Positions 36,689 to 45,926 are shown, numbered from the stretch's first letter. The stretch is 64,000 nt of DNA from Bacteroidota bacterium (GCA_023425865.1 JAFABV010000095.1:5653-69652); one strand, 5' to 3'. Notes: generated by a model not told the origin, from the sequence alone. Made by a program: numbers and translations.

Positions 36689-37945
36689 ATGAGAGAACTG
36701 TTGACAGTACGCCGCCAGGAGCGATGGCTCCTGTTGGCCACCATGTTGGTAATGGGCTTTTTCCAGGTGTTGATGGTTTCCAAGTTTTTTGCCCTCTTCG
36801 CCGATTACGATATACAACAGTGGACGGTGTTCAACCGCAACTTCCACATGTCGGGTTTCGACCCCATCACCTATGCCGTGCTCACCGATTGGCATCAGGG
36901 CTACGACCTGTTGCGCCACCCACTGCTGGGGCTGATGATGTATCCCCTCTACCTCTTGAACCAGGGGTTGTGGGCCTTGACGGGTGCCAACTGTTGCCAG
37001 CTCATCATGGGCGTACTGCTCTGGGTGTGTGGCACGTATGCGTGGCTCATGCTCTATCGCGTCGTCCATGAGCTTGTGGGCCTTGGCAGGGCACTGTCTA
37101 TCTTGTTTTCGGCCTTAGGCTTTGGCTTTGCCTATATCCTTATCGCCACCATTGTGCCCGACCATTTCGGCCTCTCGCTCGCGCTGCTGCTCTCCTTATT
37201 ATATCGGTCGGGTAGTAAGGTGACGCGGCATGAGACGTTTTCGGTCAGAGAGGCTTGGCTGTGGTATCTGGTCATCGCGGGCGTGACGTTGAGCAATGGG
37301 GTGCTGGCCTTTATCATGATAGGTGTGGTGAATGGCAAAAGCCTGCTGCGGCGGCAGTTTCTATTCCCATGCTTTGTATGGCCCACGGTGGGACTGGTTG
37401 GCCTCGTCGCTATCTTCGGCATGGCCTCTGGCAAGGGACGCCAGCATGTGGCCGCGCCCATCAGTCAGCAACTGGTATGGGTGAAAGAGAATGTGCCCCG
37501 CACGGATGTGGCCATCGAAAACTTCTTTGGCGAGTCATTGCAGTTGCACCGCAAGCATATCTTGGGCGACGTGTTGACGGGTCGCCCCACCATTGTGCGA
37601 TACTCTTGGCCGGCGCAATATGTGGTTGAGGGCATGCTGCTCGCATTGGTGCTCGTGGGTGCCTGGATGGGGCGTCGGGAGCGGTTGGTATGGATGGCAG
37701 TGGGAGTGGTGGGCTTTAATGTGGCCTTGCATCTGCTATTGGGCTTTGCCATCGACGAGGTCTACATCATGGCGGCCCATTGGGCGTTCTGCCTGCCGGT
37801 GCTCATGGCCTACGCGGTGAAGGGTGGCGGCAATACAGCACGCTGGTCGGTGATAGGCGTGGTGAGCGTCACCACACTCTACCTGTGGGTGTATCACACC
37901 GTCCTGCTCTACCGTTACCTCACCTGGCCATTGGTGGAAGGGTGA
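36689..37945 (+). CDS. Multi-pass membrane protein, paralogue 2
   Basis: 418 residues, about ten membrane helices. Clearly homologous to its neighbours: HMSGFDPITYAVLTDW, LLRHPLLGLMMYPL, VPDHFGLSLALL, FFGESLQLHRKHIL, FAIDEVYIMAAHW. The charged insert of paralogues 1 and 3 is reduced to a short GKGRQ-type stretch. It follows paralogue 1 by 18 bases and is thus cotranscribed. The conserved Asp in the first outer loop (GFDP) would fit the acidic residue of GT-C enzymes, but this is inference. Confidence 0.72.
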   Translation: MRELLTVRRQERWLLLATMLVMGFFQVLMVSKFFALFADYDIQQWTVFNRNFHMSGFDPITYAVLTDWHQGYDLLRHPLLGLMMYPLYLLNQGLWALTGANCCQLIMGVLLWVCGTYAWLMLYRVVHELVGLGRALSILFSALGFGFAYILIATIVPDHFGLSLALLLSLLYRSGSKVTRHETFSVREAWLWYLVIAGVTLSNGVLAFIMIGVVNGKSLLRRQFLFPCFVWPTVGLVGLVAIFGMASGKGRQHVAAPISQQLVWVKENVPRTDVAIENFFGESLQLHRKHILGDVLTGRPTIVRYSWPAQYVVEGMLLALVLVGAWMGRRERLVWMAVGVVGFNVALHLLLGFAIDEVYIMAAHWAFCLPVLMAYAVKGGGNTARWSVIGVVSVTTLYLWVYHTVLLYRYLTWPLVEG

Positions 37946-37977
37946 CGACCAGCGAGGGGCAAGTGGTGAAAACGAAA

Positions 37978-38012
37978 ATGGGTATAAGCCAAGGTGCGAG
38001 GCTTATACCCAT
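37978..38012. terminator. Bidirectional terminator
   Basis: ATGGGTATAAGCC pairs perfectly with GGCTTATACCCAT around 9 bases, between convergent genes. Confidence 0.8.
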
Positions 38013-38046
38013 CTACATGTTCTAACGGCAGCGTGACAAGTGGGCG

Positions 38047-39072
38047 TCAGGCGTGCCTGTCTTTTCCGAGCCACTTGTTGACACGGCGGCGCAGGGCCTT
38101 GGCGATGGCAGAGACATTGCCGTATCGCAGGTTGAGCGCCAGCTCTTCGAGCGACCTGCCCACCTTAATCCATGGATGCCCCCAGGCGTTGGTGCGGTAG
38201 AGGCGTTCTTTGTAAGCTACGTTCTCAATGATATACTTCGGGTGTTTCAACGGAAACTCCATCTCAAAGCGCCTCATGGTAAATATGCGGCGGTAGGCGC
38301 GGGGAGTGGTCTTCATGCTGCCAGAGAAGTGGGTGGAGTCTTCTGACAGGCCAAGGTTGTTGATTTGGTTTTGTCGTGGCATGATGGCCAAGCCCGACTC
38401 AAGCATCATTGAGGCCCAGAAGATGCTTTCGTAGTACTCCTTGCCCGACTCGCGGTGCTGCTGGCACATGCGTATGAAATCTTTGCGCAGGCGGCGCTGG
38501 CGCACCACGACCTCTAAGCGCGTCATGGCTTGGGCATCGTCGAGAAAGGCGTAGTCGCCTTCCCATCGGTCGACTACACGTCGCCACGAGGCCCAACCCC
38601 AGATGGCAAAGGTCGAGGTGAAGAAGTAGCTGTCGTGGCAGTCGGGGGTCACCTCGTCTTCGTTGAAGCCGCAGACCATGGTAATGCGCTCGTCGTGCTC
38701 ATAGCGGTCGAGCATCTCCTTGCAAAAGGTGAAGAACGACTGCGAGGGCACATCGTCGTCTTCGAGCACCATGCACTTGTCGGCCATGGAGAATGCCCAC
38801 TTCTGCGACAGGTATTCCGAGGGGTCGCAGCCTTGGTTCTGGTCGCAGTAATGACGCTGTACGTCGCACGCCCAGTCGATGTTCTCGTCACTGCATATAC
38901 GTCGGCAGGCCTCGATGCCCGCCATGTCGCGCTCGCCGCGGGGGCCGTCTTGGTAGAGAAACAGCCGCGAGGGGCGTGCCTTTCGCACTTCGGCAAACAC
39001 CTTCTCAAAATGGTCGGGGCGGTTGAAGAACAGCATCAGCACCGCAATGTCGGTTTTGTAGGGTTGTTTCAT
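38047..39072 (-). CDS. Glycosyltransferase, GT-A fold
   Basis: 341 residues, cytoplasmic, no membrane helix. Begins TDIAVLMLFFNRPDHFEKV, with the metal-binding DDD in MVLEDDDVP and the motif FAIWGWASWRR that occurs in a set of bacterial surface-glycan glycosyltransferases. Donor and acceptor are unknown. The ATG at 39072 is selected because the earlier in-frame Met (39093) lies inside the -7 element. Monocistronic, inserted opposite to the membrane paralogues. Confidence 0.83.
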   Translation of the reverse strand: MKQPYKTDIAVLMLFFNRPDHFEKVFAEVRKARPSRLFLYQDGPRGERDMAGIEACRRICSDENIDWACDVQRHYCDQNQGCDPSEYLSQKWAFSMADKCMVLEDDDVPSQSFFTFCKEMLDRYEHDERITMVCGFNEDEVTPDCHDSYFFTSTFAIWGWASWRRVVDRWEGDYAFLDDAQAMTRLEVVVRQRRLRKDFIRMCQQHRESGKEYYESIFWASMMLESGLAIMPRQNQINNLGLSEDSTHFSGSMKTTPRAYRRIFTMRRFEMEFPLKHPKYIIENVAYKERLYRTNAWGHPWIKVGRSLEELALNLRYGNVSAIAKALRRRVNKWLGKDRHA

Positions 39073-39090
39073 TCCTATATAATTATGTTG

Positions 39091-39098
39091 CAAAGATA
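39091..39098 (-). promoter_or_regulatory. -7 element for GT gene
   Basis: TATCTTTG on the minus strand, only 18 bases before the start codon at 39072. Confidence 0.6.
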
Positions 39099-39213
39099 AG
39101 GTTTACCGACGACAAATGATAGTTTTCGCGGTTTTATTTGCACTTCATGAGGTACGCGTCGTGCGTAAAGGAAGAAATCGTAGGGTGCCCTTTTACCATT
39201 GCCAAATAATTCG

Positions 39214-39221
39214 TACATTTG
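39214..39221 (+). promoter_or_regulatory. -7 element for paralogue 3
   Basis: TACATTTG, 39 bases before the ATG at 39261. Confidence 0.6.
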
Positions 39222-39260
39222 CAGCATGAATGACAACTCACGCTTAGGTTTGGCAGGAAG

Positions 39261-40610
39261 ATGAGTAATCCACTGAAGATATTCCTCATCCGCAAGGACG
39301 AACGATGGCTCGCCTTAGTGGCGTTGCTGGTGTTTGTGGGGCTGAATGCCCTGATGATTGGCAGCCATTGGGAAGCCTATACCGAAGGTCAGGCGGGCGG
39401 TTTCTGGACCGTGTTCACCCACCGTTTCGGCATGTCGGGCTACGACTGCTGGTCGTGGATTACCGTCTCGGGCATGCGCATACACTTTGAGACCATCCGC
39501 CATCCGCTCTATCTCACCTTTCTCTACCCCATGTATCTGCTCAACCACTGGCTCATGGGGTGGACGGATGTCAACTTCGCGGTGTTTATGATAGCCGCCG
39601 TGCTGATTTTCTCGGCAGTCTATTCGGCCATATTCATGTACCGTACTTTCAGCGAAGTACTCCTTCTGGATCGCCGCCACGCCCTGCTGCTGATGGCCCT
39701 GCTGTTTTCGTTCGGCCACGTCATTGTGCCCACGATGGTGCCCGACCATTTTGTCATCTCCATGATGCTGCTCACGATGACCGTCTATGTTGCCGGTCGG
39801 CATCTCCAGAAGGGTCGCCATTTCAAGTCGTGGCAGTCTATGCTGCTGCTGTTCTTCACCTCGGGCATTGCCGCCTCTAACGGCGTGAAGCCCATGCTGA
39901 GCGCGCTCTTTGTCAACGGGCGGCAGTTTTTCCGTCCCCGCTCGCTGCTGGTGGGTGTGGTGCTGCCTCTTGTGGCCCTGTTGGTCATACAGCGTTGCCA
40001 GTACGATGCCTTTGAGGTGCCCCAGCTGAAGGCCATTGCCAAGATAGAGGCAGCCAACGCCAAGAAGAACGACCTGAAGAAGAAGGCTGCCACCAAGGCC
40101 CACAACGACTGGGTGAAGGAGCACGACATGAAGCGTGCCAGCGACCAGGGACTGATGGCGCTGATGGATTTTGAGACCCCTCGCATACCCGTTTTGGTAG
40201 AAGACTTTATGGGTGAGTCGATACTTCTGCACCGCGACCACGCCCTTGGCGACGTGTATGTTGACCGCCCCTCCATCATTCGCTACCATGCCTGGTGGTG
40301 CTATGCCATCGAGGCGGTGTTCGTGCTGCTCTTTGTCATTGGCGCGTGGATGGGCAGGCGGCAAGCCCTCATGCGCATGTTGCTGTGTTGGTTTGCCTTC
40401 GACGTCACGCTCAACATCATCCTTGGCTTTGCCATCAATGAGGTGTATATCATGGCGTCGGGGTGGATATTCATTATTCCCATCGCCATCGCGTATATCT
40501 TCAAGTCATTGACTAAGGCCTGGCACTTTCCGTTAGAGGTACTGTTGGTGTTTCTGGCAGTGTTTCTTTGGGTCAACAATGTGACGCTCATCGTCAACCA
40601 TTTAATATAA
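39261..40610 (+). CDS. Multi-pass membrane protein, paralogue 3
   Basis: 449 residues, about ten membrane helices. Shares with paralogues 1 and 2: RKDERWLA start, GMSGYDCWSW (Asp kept, Pro lost), IRHPLYLTFLYPMYLLN, VPDHFVISMMLL, NGVKPMLSALFVNG, MGESILLHRDHALGD, RPSIIRY and FAINEVYIMASGW. A Lys/Ala-rich charged insert (about 255-300) is present as in paralogue 1. Own promoter; LicD gene follows 6 bases after the stop codon. Confidence 0.72.
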   Translation: MSNPLKIFLIRKDERWLALVALLVFVGLNALMIGSHWEAYTEGQAGGFWTVFTHRFGMSGYDCWSWITVSGMRIHFETIRHPLYLTFLYPMYLLNHWLMGWTDVNFAVFMIAAVLIFSAVYSAIFMYRTFSEVLLLDRRHALLLMALLFSFGHVIVPTMVPDHFVISMMLLTMTVYVAGRHLQKGRHFKSWQSMLLLFFTSGIAASNGVKPMLSALFVNGRQFFRPRSLLVGVVLPLVALLVIQRCQYDAFEVPQLKAIAKIEAANAKKNDLKKKAATKAHNDWVKEHDMKRASDQGLMALMDFETPRIPVLVEDFMGESILLHRDHALGDVYVDRPSIIRYHAWWCYAIEAVFVLLFVIGAWMGRRQALMRMLLCWFAFDVTLNIILGFAINEVYIMASGWIFIIPIAIAYIFKSLTKAWHFPLEVLLVFLAVFLWVNNVTLIVNHLI

Positions 40611-40616
40611 ACCGTG

Positions 40617-41441
40617 ATGAACTACAGCGATAACCTCAGGGCGTTCAGCCAGTCGAACCTGCGCGAATGCCAGCTCAAGCAACTGCGTATCTTGCAGGAA
40701 ATAGACAAGATATGCCGGCGCCACCACATCGAGTACTGGCTCGACGGCGGCACACTGTTAGGCGCGGTGCGCCACGGCGGGTTCATTCCGTGGGACGACG
40801 ACATCGACATTGCCATGCGGTTGGAGGATGAGCGGCGGTTTAAGGAGGCGGCTGTGAGCGAACTGCCCGACTGGCTCTTTCTGCAAACCCGTGACACCGA
40901 CCCTGCCGCCAAGGAGCCGCTCACGAAGATACGCGACCTGCACTCACTCTATATCGAGGGGGGCGACACGTTCGACCACGGTTATGTGAAAGGAATATTC
41001 GTCGACATCTTCCCGTTTGTCGACTATCCTGATATCTCTAAGGCGTGGATCAGGCGGCTCACACGCGGCATATCGCGTAGCCGCTCGATACTCCATAGGC
41101 TTCATTACTACAGTCTGCGATCGTTTGCGGAGTTATTTTATTTCGGTGCCAAATATGCCTTGTGCAGCGTGGCATGGGCGGTGGCATGCAAGTTGGGCAG
41201 GCCTACGCGCTGCTCTGACGTGCCTTGGCTCAACGGGCGGGGCATCTCTTTCGACAAGGAGGCCGTATGGCCACTGGGCACCATACGGTTTGAAGGGCTG
41301 GAGTTTCCCGCTCCCCACGACCCCCATTCTTACCTCACCGACCTGTATGGCGACTATATGACGCTGCCCCCCGAGGACAAGCGTGAGGTTCATTCGGTGT
41401 TTATCCTGCCACGGATGGTGACCGGAGAGAAGGCGGAATGA
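40617..41441 (+). CDS. LicD family phosphotransferase
   Basis: 274 residues. LicD/Fukutin-type nucleotidyltransferase fold: LDGGTLLGAVRHGGFIPWDDDIDIAM (42-67) has the GG..R motif and the metal-binding DDDID. Family members transfer phosphocholine, ribitol phosphate or other phospho-alcohols from CDP-activated donors to surface glycans. The CDP donor could come from the IspD/TarI-type gene at 42567. The ATG at 40617 is chosen; a GTG directly before is also in frame. Coupled to paralogue 3. Confidence 0.88.
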   Translation: MNYSDNLRAFSQSNLRECQLKQLRILQEIDKICRRHHIEYWLDGGTLLGAVRHGGFIPWDDDIDIAMRLEDERRFKEAAVSELPDWLFLQTRDTDPAAKEPLTKIRDLHSLYIEGGDTFDHGYVKGIFVDIFPFVDYPDISKAWIRRLTRGISRSRSILHRLHYYSLRSFAELFYFGAKYALCSVAWAVACKLGRPTRCSDVPWLNGRGISFDKEAVWPLGTIRFEGLEFPAPHDPHSYLTDLYGDYMTLPPEDKREVHSVFILPRMVTGEKAE

Positions 41442-41444
41442 TAA

Positions 41445-41472
41445 AAGGCAACGCCTGAAACGACGTTGCCTT
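41445..41472. terminator. Bidirectional terminator after LicD gene
   Basis: AAGGCAACG pairs with CGTTGCCTT around 10 bases, between convergent LicD and SDR genes. Confidence 0.75.
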
Positions 41473-41547
41473 GTCTTGCGAACCACGATGATTGTATGTG
41501 GGTTAAGGTCATGGCCGATGGCACAGGCCTGCGGCGGCACAACGCCG

Positions 41548-42570
41548 TCAGGGTGTGGCCGACTCAATGGTGTGTCTTAACCCTTCTTCCAAACCAAACA
41601 AAGGTGTCCACCCCAAGGCCTCCAACTTGGCAGTGGAGAACACCGCCCGGGTAATGGGTGTGGTATTGCCGTGTGACGCGTCGGCAGGGATGTTGAACAC
41701 CACGCGCCGTCCGGCCAGTCTTGCCACCGTCTCCGCCAAGGTGCGTATGGTGACGTTTGACTTTTCGTTGGCTATGTTGTAAGCCTCGCCTGCCACGCCT
41801 TTCAGCAAGATAAACAGCAGTGCCGTGGCGCAGTCTACGGCGTAGGTCCACGACCTGAAGGCCTCGCCCGTGCTCTGCAGCACAATGTCTTCGCCCCGCA
41901 GTACGTTTCGCACAAACTGGGCGTACGCCCGGTTGTCGCTCTCGGTGAACTGCGGACCATAGACGTGCGAGGGTCGGGCGATGCACACTCCGAAGCCATA
42001 TTGGGCGCCATAGCATACGGCCAGCGTCTCTGAGGCACGCTTGGCCGAGGGGTAGCAGGAGCGCACGGAGGTGGTGTTGACGTATCCGCTATAGTCTTCG
42101 GTCATGGCCCGACCGTCGCCCTGACCATAAACCTCGCCCGACGACACATAGACAAACCGCTCCAGACCGTGTGCCACCCCGTAAGACAACAGTCGGTCGA
42201 CACCCATCAGGTTGGCTTGCATCACACCCACGGGGTCGGTTTGGTAGAGCAGGGGGGTGGCACCGCCGGCCGCATGGACGATGTAATGGAAGGTGATGTC
42301 GGTGCTGAGCGGCTCCCTGACATCGAAGTGGAGGAAGTGGAAGCGGTGGTCGGCCCACTGCTTGCCGAAAATGTTTGTGGCGCGCTCGTGGTTTCTGCCT
42401 GCCGCGTACACCTGGCAGTCGAGGTCGGCATTGGCCAGCAGCACGCGCACCAGACAACTCCCAATGAGTCCGGTGGCACCCGTCACGAGCACATTCTTGC
42501 CCTTGAGCTTTTCCCATGGCAGGTGGGCCGCCACCGCCCGGGAAATATCTTTTTCGTAAAGCGTCGTCAT
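41548..42570 (-). CDS. NAD-dependent epimerase/dehydratase (extended SDR)
   Basis: 340 residues. Rossmann motif VLVTGATGLIGSCLV (28-42), active-site Ser-Ser in YVSSGEVYGQ, and a catalytic Tyr-x-x-x-Lys in SCYPSAKRASE. Acts on a nucleotide sugar or CDP-alcohol. The start is set at 42570, where ATGA overlaps the end of the cytidylyltransferase gene; the longer frame reading further upstream runs antisense-like through that gene and is not real. Coupling suggests that both work on the same CDP-linked compound. Confidence 0.87.
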   Translation of the reverse strand: MTTLYEKDISRAVAAHLPWEKLKGKNVLVTGATGLIGSCLVRVLLANADLDCQVYAAGRNHERATNIFGKQWADHRFHFLHFDVREPLSTDITFHYIVHAAGGATPLLYQTDPVGVMQANLMGVDRLLSYGVAHGLERFVYVSSGEVYGQGDGRAMTEDYSGYVNTTSVRSCYPSAKRASETLAVCYGAQYGFGVCIARPSHVYGPQFTESDNRAYAQFVRNVLRGEDIVLQSTGEAFRSWTYAVDCATALLFILLKGVAGEAYNIANEKSNVTIRTLAETVARLAGRRVVFNIPADASHGNTTPITRAVFSTAKLEALGWTPLFGLEEGLRHTIESATP

Positions 42571-43286
42571 TTCAGCCATTGTTCTTGCTCGGTATGGATG
42601 AGGGCCTTGAACAGGTCGATGTCCTCGGTCTGCGTCAGTTTGAGTCCGTTGCGCTCCGACCCCATCACTAAGTGCTGGTCGGTGACACCAAGTTCGCCTA
42701 ATAGTGTACACGAGGCCACTGTGCCGTCGATGCCCTGGCGGTCGGCTTCGGCGTGCGCGTCGAGCAGTGTCTTCAGGGCGTAGGTGTGTGGCGTCTGGGT
42801 CCTGATGAGCTCTTCGCGCGGAATGGTGATGTTTTGCACATGGTCGTCCTCCTTGCGCATGATGGCCTCTTTGCACACCATGCCGGTGACGGCATAGCCG
42901 AATTGTCGGCATGTCTCGATGTTCTCAGAGATGATGCGCTCGCTCACCAAGGGGCGTACGCCGTCGTGAACGAGGATGATGTCATTGTCTCGGCAGCCCG
43001 CCTCGCGCAGTCCGGTGAGTCCGTTGCGTATGGAGTGCTGGTTGCTGTCGCCCCCTTTGAATATCCATTTCAGTTTGGTGATGTTGTATTGGTTGGCGTA
43101 TGCCTGCAACACCACTTCCCACCCTTCGAGGCACACCACGCAGATGGCGTCGATCTGTGGGTGTGATTGGAAAGCCTGCATGGTGTAGATGATGACGGGC
43201 TTGTTGTCGATGGTCATAAATTGCTTGGGGATGTCTTGGCCCATGCGGTTGCCTACGCCTCCCGCGGTCAGTAGCGCGATGTTCAT
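42567..43286 (-). CDS. IspD/TarI-family cytidylyltransferase
   Basis: 239 residues. N-terminal CTP-binding motif LTAGGVGNRMGQDIPKQF (6-23) and VHDGVRPLVSERII. True IspD proteins usually show HDAARP, whereas TarI (ribitol-5-phosphate cytidylyltransferase) shows HDSVRP-like forms, and the long IPREELIRTQTPHTYAL region also fits TarI. The context (SDR, LicD, GT2, flippase) speaks for making a CDP-alcohol for a surface glycan. Since dxr is present in the window, a role as IspD of the MEP pathway cannot be ruled out without checking the rest of the genome. It is 7 bases after the GT2 gene. Confidence 0.85.
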   Translation of the reverse strand: MNIALLTAGGVGNRMGQDIPKQFMTIDNKPVIIYTMQAFQSHPQIDAICVVCLEGWEVVLQAYANQYNITKLKWIFKGGDSNQHSIRNGLTGLREAGCRDNDIILVHDGVRPLVSERIISENIETCRQFGYAVTGMVCKEAIMRKEDDHVQNITIPREELIRTQTPHTYALKTLLDAHAEADRQGIDGTVASCTLLGELGVTDQHLVMGSERNGLKLTQTEDIDLFKALIHTEQEQWLK

Positions 43287-43293
43287 ATTGCGT

Positions 43294-44244
43294 TCAGTTT
43301 AAGTCGTATTGAATATTATTGTATGCAAAGATAAAGGGGTAGAAGAATCCACGTACCATGCCTTTTATTCCGCCTTTCCCTCCGTCGGGATAAACCTTAT
43401 GGCGGTGCTTCATGCAGAGCCAGCCTAATTGCAACAGTGCCCATGGACTTGGGCTGAGCATCAGCCCAGCCATGCGGTGTGCCGTGCGCAGGTCGGGGCG
43501 CAGGGTACCGTCGTATATGCGTCGGTAAAGGCGTTGCCAGTTGTCTGTGCGCTGCAACCTGCGGTAGTTGGTCCAGCCCTGTAGATAAGGTTCGTAGGTG
43601 GGCTTGGGCGTGTTGTGCGTACCGTGCTGCTTCATCTCTTGGGCGCATGCCGACTCATCGTTCAGGCGGTGCCAGTTGAGGGGTTGGTCCACCCGCACGA
43701 TGCCCTTGCCCATCTGTGCGCAGAGGGCGAGGCTCCAGTCGTAGTGGATATGGGCAATCCAGTTGGCCTCGTTTTGTATGAAGTCGCGGCGCAGCAGCAT
43801 GGTATGGCCGGCAAAACCGCCGAAGAGCAGTGCCTCAAGGGCATATTGCGGACTGACGATTCGCGTATTCTCGCGGTCGATGCCGCGTGTGTGGGTGGAG
43901 AAACAGATGTCGTGCGCGCCAATGGCTTCTACCTGCCGGGCAATCTTCTCGGCAAACCACACGTCGTCTTGGTCGCTGATGGCCACGTAGTCGCCAGTGG
44001 CTTTCATCGCCGCCGACTTGAAATTGAGGTTGAAGCCCAGGTTGCGCTCATTCTGATAAAAACGCACCTGTGGGAACTGCTGGGCATAGCGGCGGCAGAT
44101 GTCGGCTGTGGCGTCGGTAGAACCGTCGTCTTGCAGTATCAGCTCGTGAATGGGATAGGTCTGCGAGAGGATAGAGTCGATCTGCTCGCCAAGATACTTG
44201 GCTCCGTTGTAGGTGCAGAGAATCACTGAAACCCTGGGTGTCAT
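43294..44244 (-). CDS. Glycosyltransferase family 2
   Basis: 316 residues. Typical GT2 N-terminus VSVILCTYNGAKYLGEQIDSIL (5-26), LILQDDGSTDAT, and the metal motif in ISDQDDVW. Resembles rhamnosyltransferase-type GT2 enzymes with two possible amphipathic helices near the C-terminus. Part of the minus-strand cluster flippase - GT2 - cytidylyltransferase - SDR. Confidence 0.9.
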   Translation of the reverse strand: MTPRVSVILCTYNGAKYLGEQIDSILSQTYPIHELILQDDGSTDATADICRRYAQQFPQVRFYQNERNLGFNLNFKSAAMKATGDYVAISDQDDVWFAEKIARQVEAIGAHDICFSTHTRGIDRENTRIVSPQYALEALLFGGFAGHTMLLRRDFIQNEANWIAHIHYDWSLALCAQMGKGIVRVDQPLNWHRLNDESACAQEMKQHGTHNTPKPTYEPYLQGWTNYRRLQRTDNWQRLYRRIYDGTLRPDLRTAHRMAGLMLSPSPWALLQLGWLCMKHRHKVYPDGGKGGIKGMVRGFFYPFIFAYNNIQYDLN

Positions 44245-44302
44245 ACGCTTGGTGTTGATGGTGGGTTATGGTGTGAGGGCAGGGGGGCGACTGCCACGTT
44301 GC

Positions 44303-45739
44303 TTATTTCTTCTTGTGTATGTAGGCCGTTACCTCTTTTAATATATGTGCCCCGGCCAGACGCATCACCGCATAATAGAGTGCTGCCGCCATGGCCATGC
44401 GCGAGAGCAGGAGCAACCAGAGGTTGCCCAAGGCGAGGGTGGCGTAGTGGGTGGCGGTCATCACGGCGAGCGCGGCAAGGGCAAAGGGGAGGATGTCGCG
44501 GAGGAAGTGGGCCGTGCGATAGCCGATGAGGCGGCTCACCGCGCGGTGCCAGACAAACAGCCAGAGGCCGTTGAGGCAGGTGTAGGCCACCACCATGACG
44601 AAGATGCCCCACCGCCAAACGATGAGCATGGTGAGTATCTGCGTGACGCAAAGCAAGAAGGTAATCCAGAAATAAGTGGTCGAATGGCCCTTGCTGATGA
44701 CTAAGCTCGACAGCAGCGAGCACAGCGGCATGACTGCGCCGCTGAGGCAGAGCACCTGGATATAGCCCGCCGAGATAAGCCACTTTTGGCCGATGGCCAG
44801 CACAATGAACTCTTTGGCTACCAAGCCGAAACCCAACAGCAGGGGAAAAGCCAAGAAGGAAGTGAAGCGCACGAGCTTGCGCAGCGCGGCCACCTGCCGC
44901 GCAGGGTCATCGCGCAGGTCAACCATCACGGGCTGGGCCACTGAGTCGACCATACCTTGGATGAGCGAGAAGCACTTGAAGTTCCACTGGTAGGCTTGGT
45001 TGTAGTTGCCCGTGTCGTGGGCCGAGAAATAGCGCCCGAGCAGGATGTTGAGCACGTTGTTGTTGATATGGATGGTGATGGTGGTGGCGAGCAGTTTGCA
45101 GCTGAAGCGGAACATGCGGCGCACAGGACCCGTATCGATGTGGCGATTGGGGCGCCAAGGGGAGTAATGCCAGAAGAGCAGTGAGTTGACGGCATTGTAG
45201 GTGATGGTCTGCGTGGCCAGCGCCCAATAGGAGAAATCCATGAAGGCCATCGCCACGCCCACCATGCTCGATATCAGTGTGGCCACGATGCCGGCCTTGG
45301 CGCGTTGCCGCACCATCATATTCTTGAAGAGATAGGCTGACTGCGCCGTGCTCAGCGAGGCGAAGAGGATGGACAGGAAGGCGTAGCGGCTCAAGGCCAC
45401 CAACTCGGGTTGGTCGTAATAGCGGGCTATGAGCGGGGCGCAAAAGAAGAGTATGGCGTACATCGCGATGCCGACAGTGACGTTGAACCAGAACACAGAG
45501 TTGTAGTCGTTGTCTGTGGGCGACTTCAGGTTGGTAAGGGCCGTGATGAAGCCGGAGTTTTGCAGGGCGGTGGCCACGAGCGAGAATACGGTAATCATGG
45601 ATATCATGCCGTAGTCGCTCGGATTGAGCAACCTGCCGAGGATGATGCCGAACACCAGTCCGATGAACTGCATGGCACCATTGTTCATGGCTCCCCAGAA
45701 TAGTCCGTTTGCCGTTTTTTCTTTTAGTGACTCTGCCAT
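44303..45739 (-). CDS. Wzx-type polysaccharide flippase
   Basis: 478 residues, 12-14 membrane helices, MOP exporter superfamily (LPS/O-antigen repeat unit translocation). Starts MAESLKEKTANGLFWGAMNNG, typical for the WzxC-like group, with GRLLNPSDYGM as family phrase. The longer frame starting 26 residues earlier is rejected because the -7 element lies there. First gene of the minus-strand glycan cluster. The start codon is almost at the expected transcription start (see findings). Confidence 0.88.
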   Translation of the reverse strand: MAESLKEKTANGLFWGAMNNGAMQFIGLVFGIILGRLLNPSDYGMISMITVFSLVATALQNSGFITALTNLKSPTDNDYNSVFWFNVTVGIAMYAILFFCAPLIARYYDQPELVALSRYAFLSILFASLSTAQSAYLFKNMMVRQRAKAGIVATLISSMVGVAMAFMDFSYWALATQTITYNAVNSLLFWHYSPWRPNRHIDTGPVRRMFRFSCKLLATTITIHINNNVLNILLGRYFSAHDTGNYNQAYQWNFKCFSLIQGMVDSVAQPVMVDLRDDPARQVAALRKLVRFTSFLAFPLLLGFGLVAKEFIVLAIGQKWLISAGYIQVLCLSGAVMPLCSLLSSLVISKGHSTTYFWITFLLCVTQILTMLIVWRWGIFVMVVAYTCLNGLWLFVWHRAVSRLIGYRTAHFLRDILPFALAALAVMTATHYATLALGNLWLLLLSRMAMAAALYYAVMRLAGAHILKEVTAYIHKKK

Positions 45740-45747
45740 TGTAATTG

Positions 45748-45755
45748 CAAAAGTA
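45748..45755 (-). promoter_or_regulatory. -7 element for flippase gene
   Basis: TACTTTTG on the minus strand, with its G only 9 bases before the first base of the start codon; implies a very short or absent leader. Confidence 0.6.
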
Positions 45756-45926
45756 GTGTTTATTGTTTGAATCACGAAACATTGTGCGCTTTTTGTGGAT
45801 ACGATTTGGTAGGACAAAAGGGATGATGTGGAGGAAGAATCACTAAAATATGGAGGATGTAATAGGGTTAAATTATTGTAATAAGGTTAATTTGTTTTAA
45901 TTTTACTCATCTTGTTAGGCGTATGC

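Noticed and set aside
42571..42912. N-terminal extension of the SDR reading frame
   Set aside because: It lies inside the cytidylyltransferase gene in another frame; the ATGA overlap at 42567-42570 gives the real start.
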